Shown one piece after another: positions 41,581-41,604 of a stretch of 41,604 bases of DNA (position 1 is the stretch's first letter; each line of letters starts with the position of its first letter). The stretch comes from Planctomycetota bacterium (GTDB lineage Bacteria > Planctomycetota > JAJSAM01 > JAJVHW01). Both the position numbers and the translations under genes were made by a program. Below the pieces are notes generated by a model that was not told the origin of the DNA, searched no databases, and saw nothing but the letters and a program-made list of their open reading frames with translations. The stretch covers positions 6,290 to 47,893 of the forward strand of contig JAJVHW010000031.1 of assembly GCA_022072415.1 (NCBI GenBank), written 5' to 3'.

Positions 41581-41604
41581 CTCCGCCGCCTCCGCGAGGA
41601 GCCG

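Overview
The window is about 41.6 kb of very GC-rich bacterial DNA with tightly packed genes, frequent GTG starts and many secreted or membrane proteins that carry zinc ribbons, HEAT/TPR repeats or Pro/Ala-rich linkers. This style, together with an H1-like Lys/Ala/Pro tail, DUF4139 and Met-rich DUF6263-like proteins, fits Planctomycetota or a similar free-living lineage. That placement is an inference; there is no rRNA gene or other decisive marker.

1-19 kb is mostly housekeeping: a secreted DUF4139 protein, a lysA-like PLP decarboxylase, a zinc-ribbon membrane protein, a cysteine-free redoxin with HEAT repeats, a GNAT enzyme, a GT39-type glycosyltransferase, a Met-rich secreted protein, a tldE-tldD pair, a HAD phosphatase, and a minus-strand run of SDR - TPR - HAMP-like membrane protein - malate dehydrogenase - kelch protein. 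Two short elements with terminal inverted repeats (257 and 236 bp) lie almost against the stop codons of the decarboxylase and of tldD.

18-24 kb looks like a bacterial sphingolipid locus. A CerR-like extended SDR is divergent from a serine palmitoyltransferase-like alpha-oxoamine synthase. Six bases after the latter comes a GNAT-type N-acyltransferase of the bacterial ceramide synthase kind, followed by a histone-H1-tailed methyltransferase and an Aur1/IPC-synthase-like PAP2 enzyme. Cystathionine beta-synthase and gamma-lyase (reverse transsulfuration) follow as a pair. An AraC-type regulator ends in 16 copies of a 7-bp repeat.

27.9-35.9 kb is the accessory island and the most interesting part. 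A 1318-residue polymorphic toxin (minus strand) ends in a nucleotidyltransferase toxin domain and is followed by its immunity gene. Its toxin tip and immunity gene, plus a convergent IS66-type transposase remnant, sit inside an element with IS66-like ends (GTAA..., 20-bp imperfect inverted repeats) and flanked by an 8-bp direct repeat, TACCACTG. Directly downstream, separated by the same 8-bp repeat, lie a second unit (TNT NAD-glycohydrolase tip + zinc-ribbon immunity + transposase remnant) and a third, truncated unit (GIY-YIG nuclease tip + Imm26-like immunity + transposase remnant). All three tips are in the same frame relative to the 8-bp repeat. The simplest reading is that an IS66-like element carrying a toxin tip and immunity gene inserted three times at one site, each time giving the host toxin a new C-terminus and displacing the old one as an orphan. 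The island is bracketed by REP-like repeats and a broken RAYT transposase.

36-41.6 kb returns to ordinary genes: a zinc-ribbon/coiled-coil/HEAT membrane protein, a 26-residue membrane microprotein, an HU-family protein, a WaaP-like kinase, and a GAF-AAA+-Fis sigma-54 activator that may run off the end of the window.
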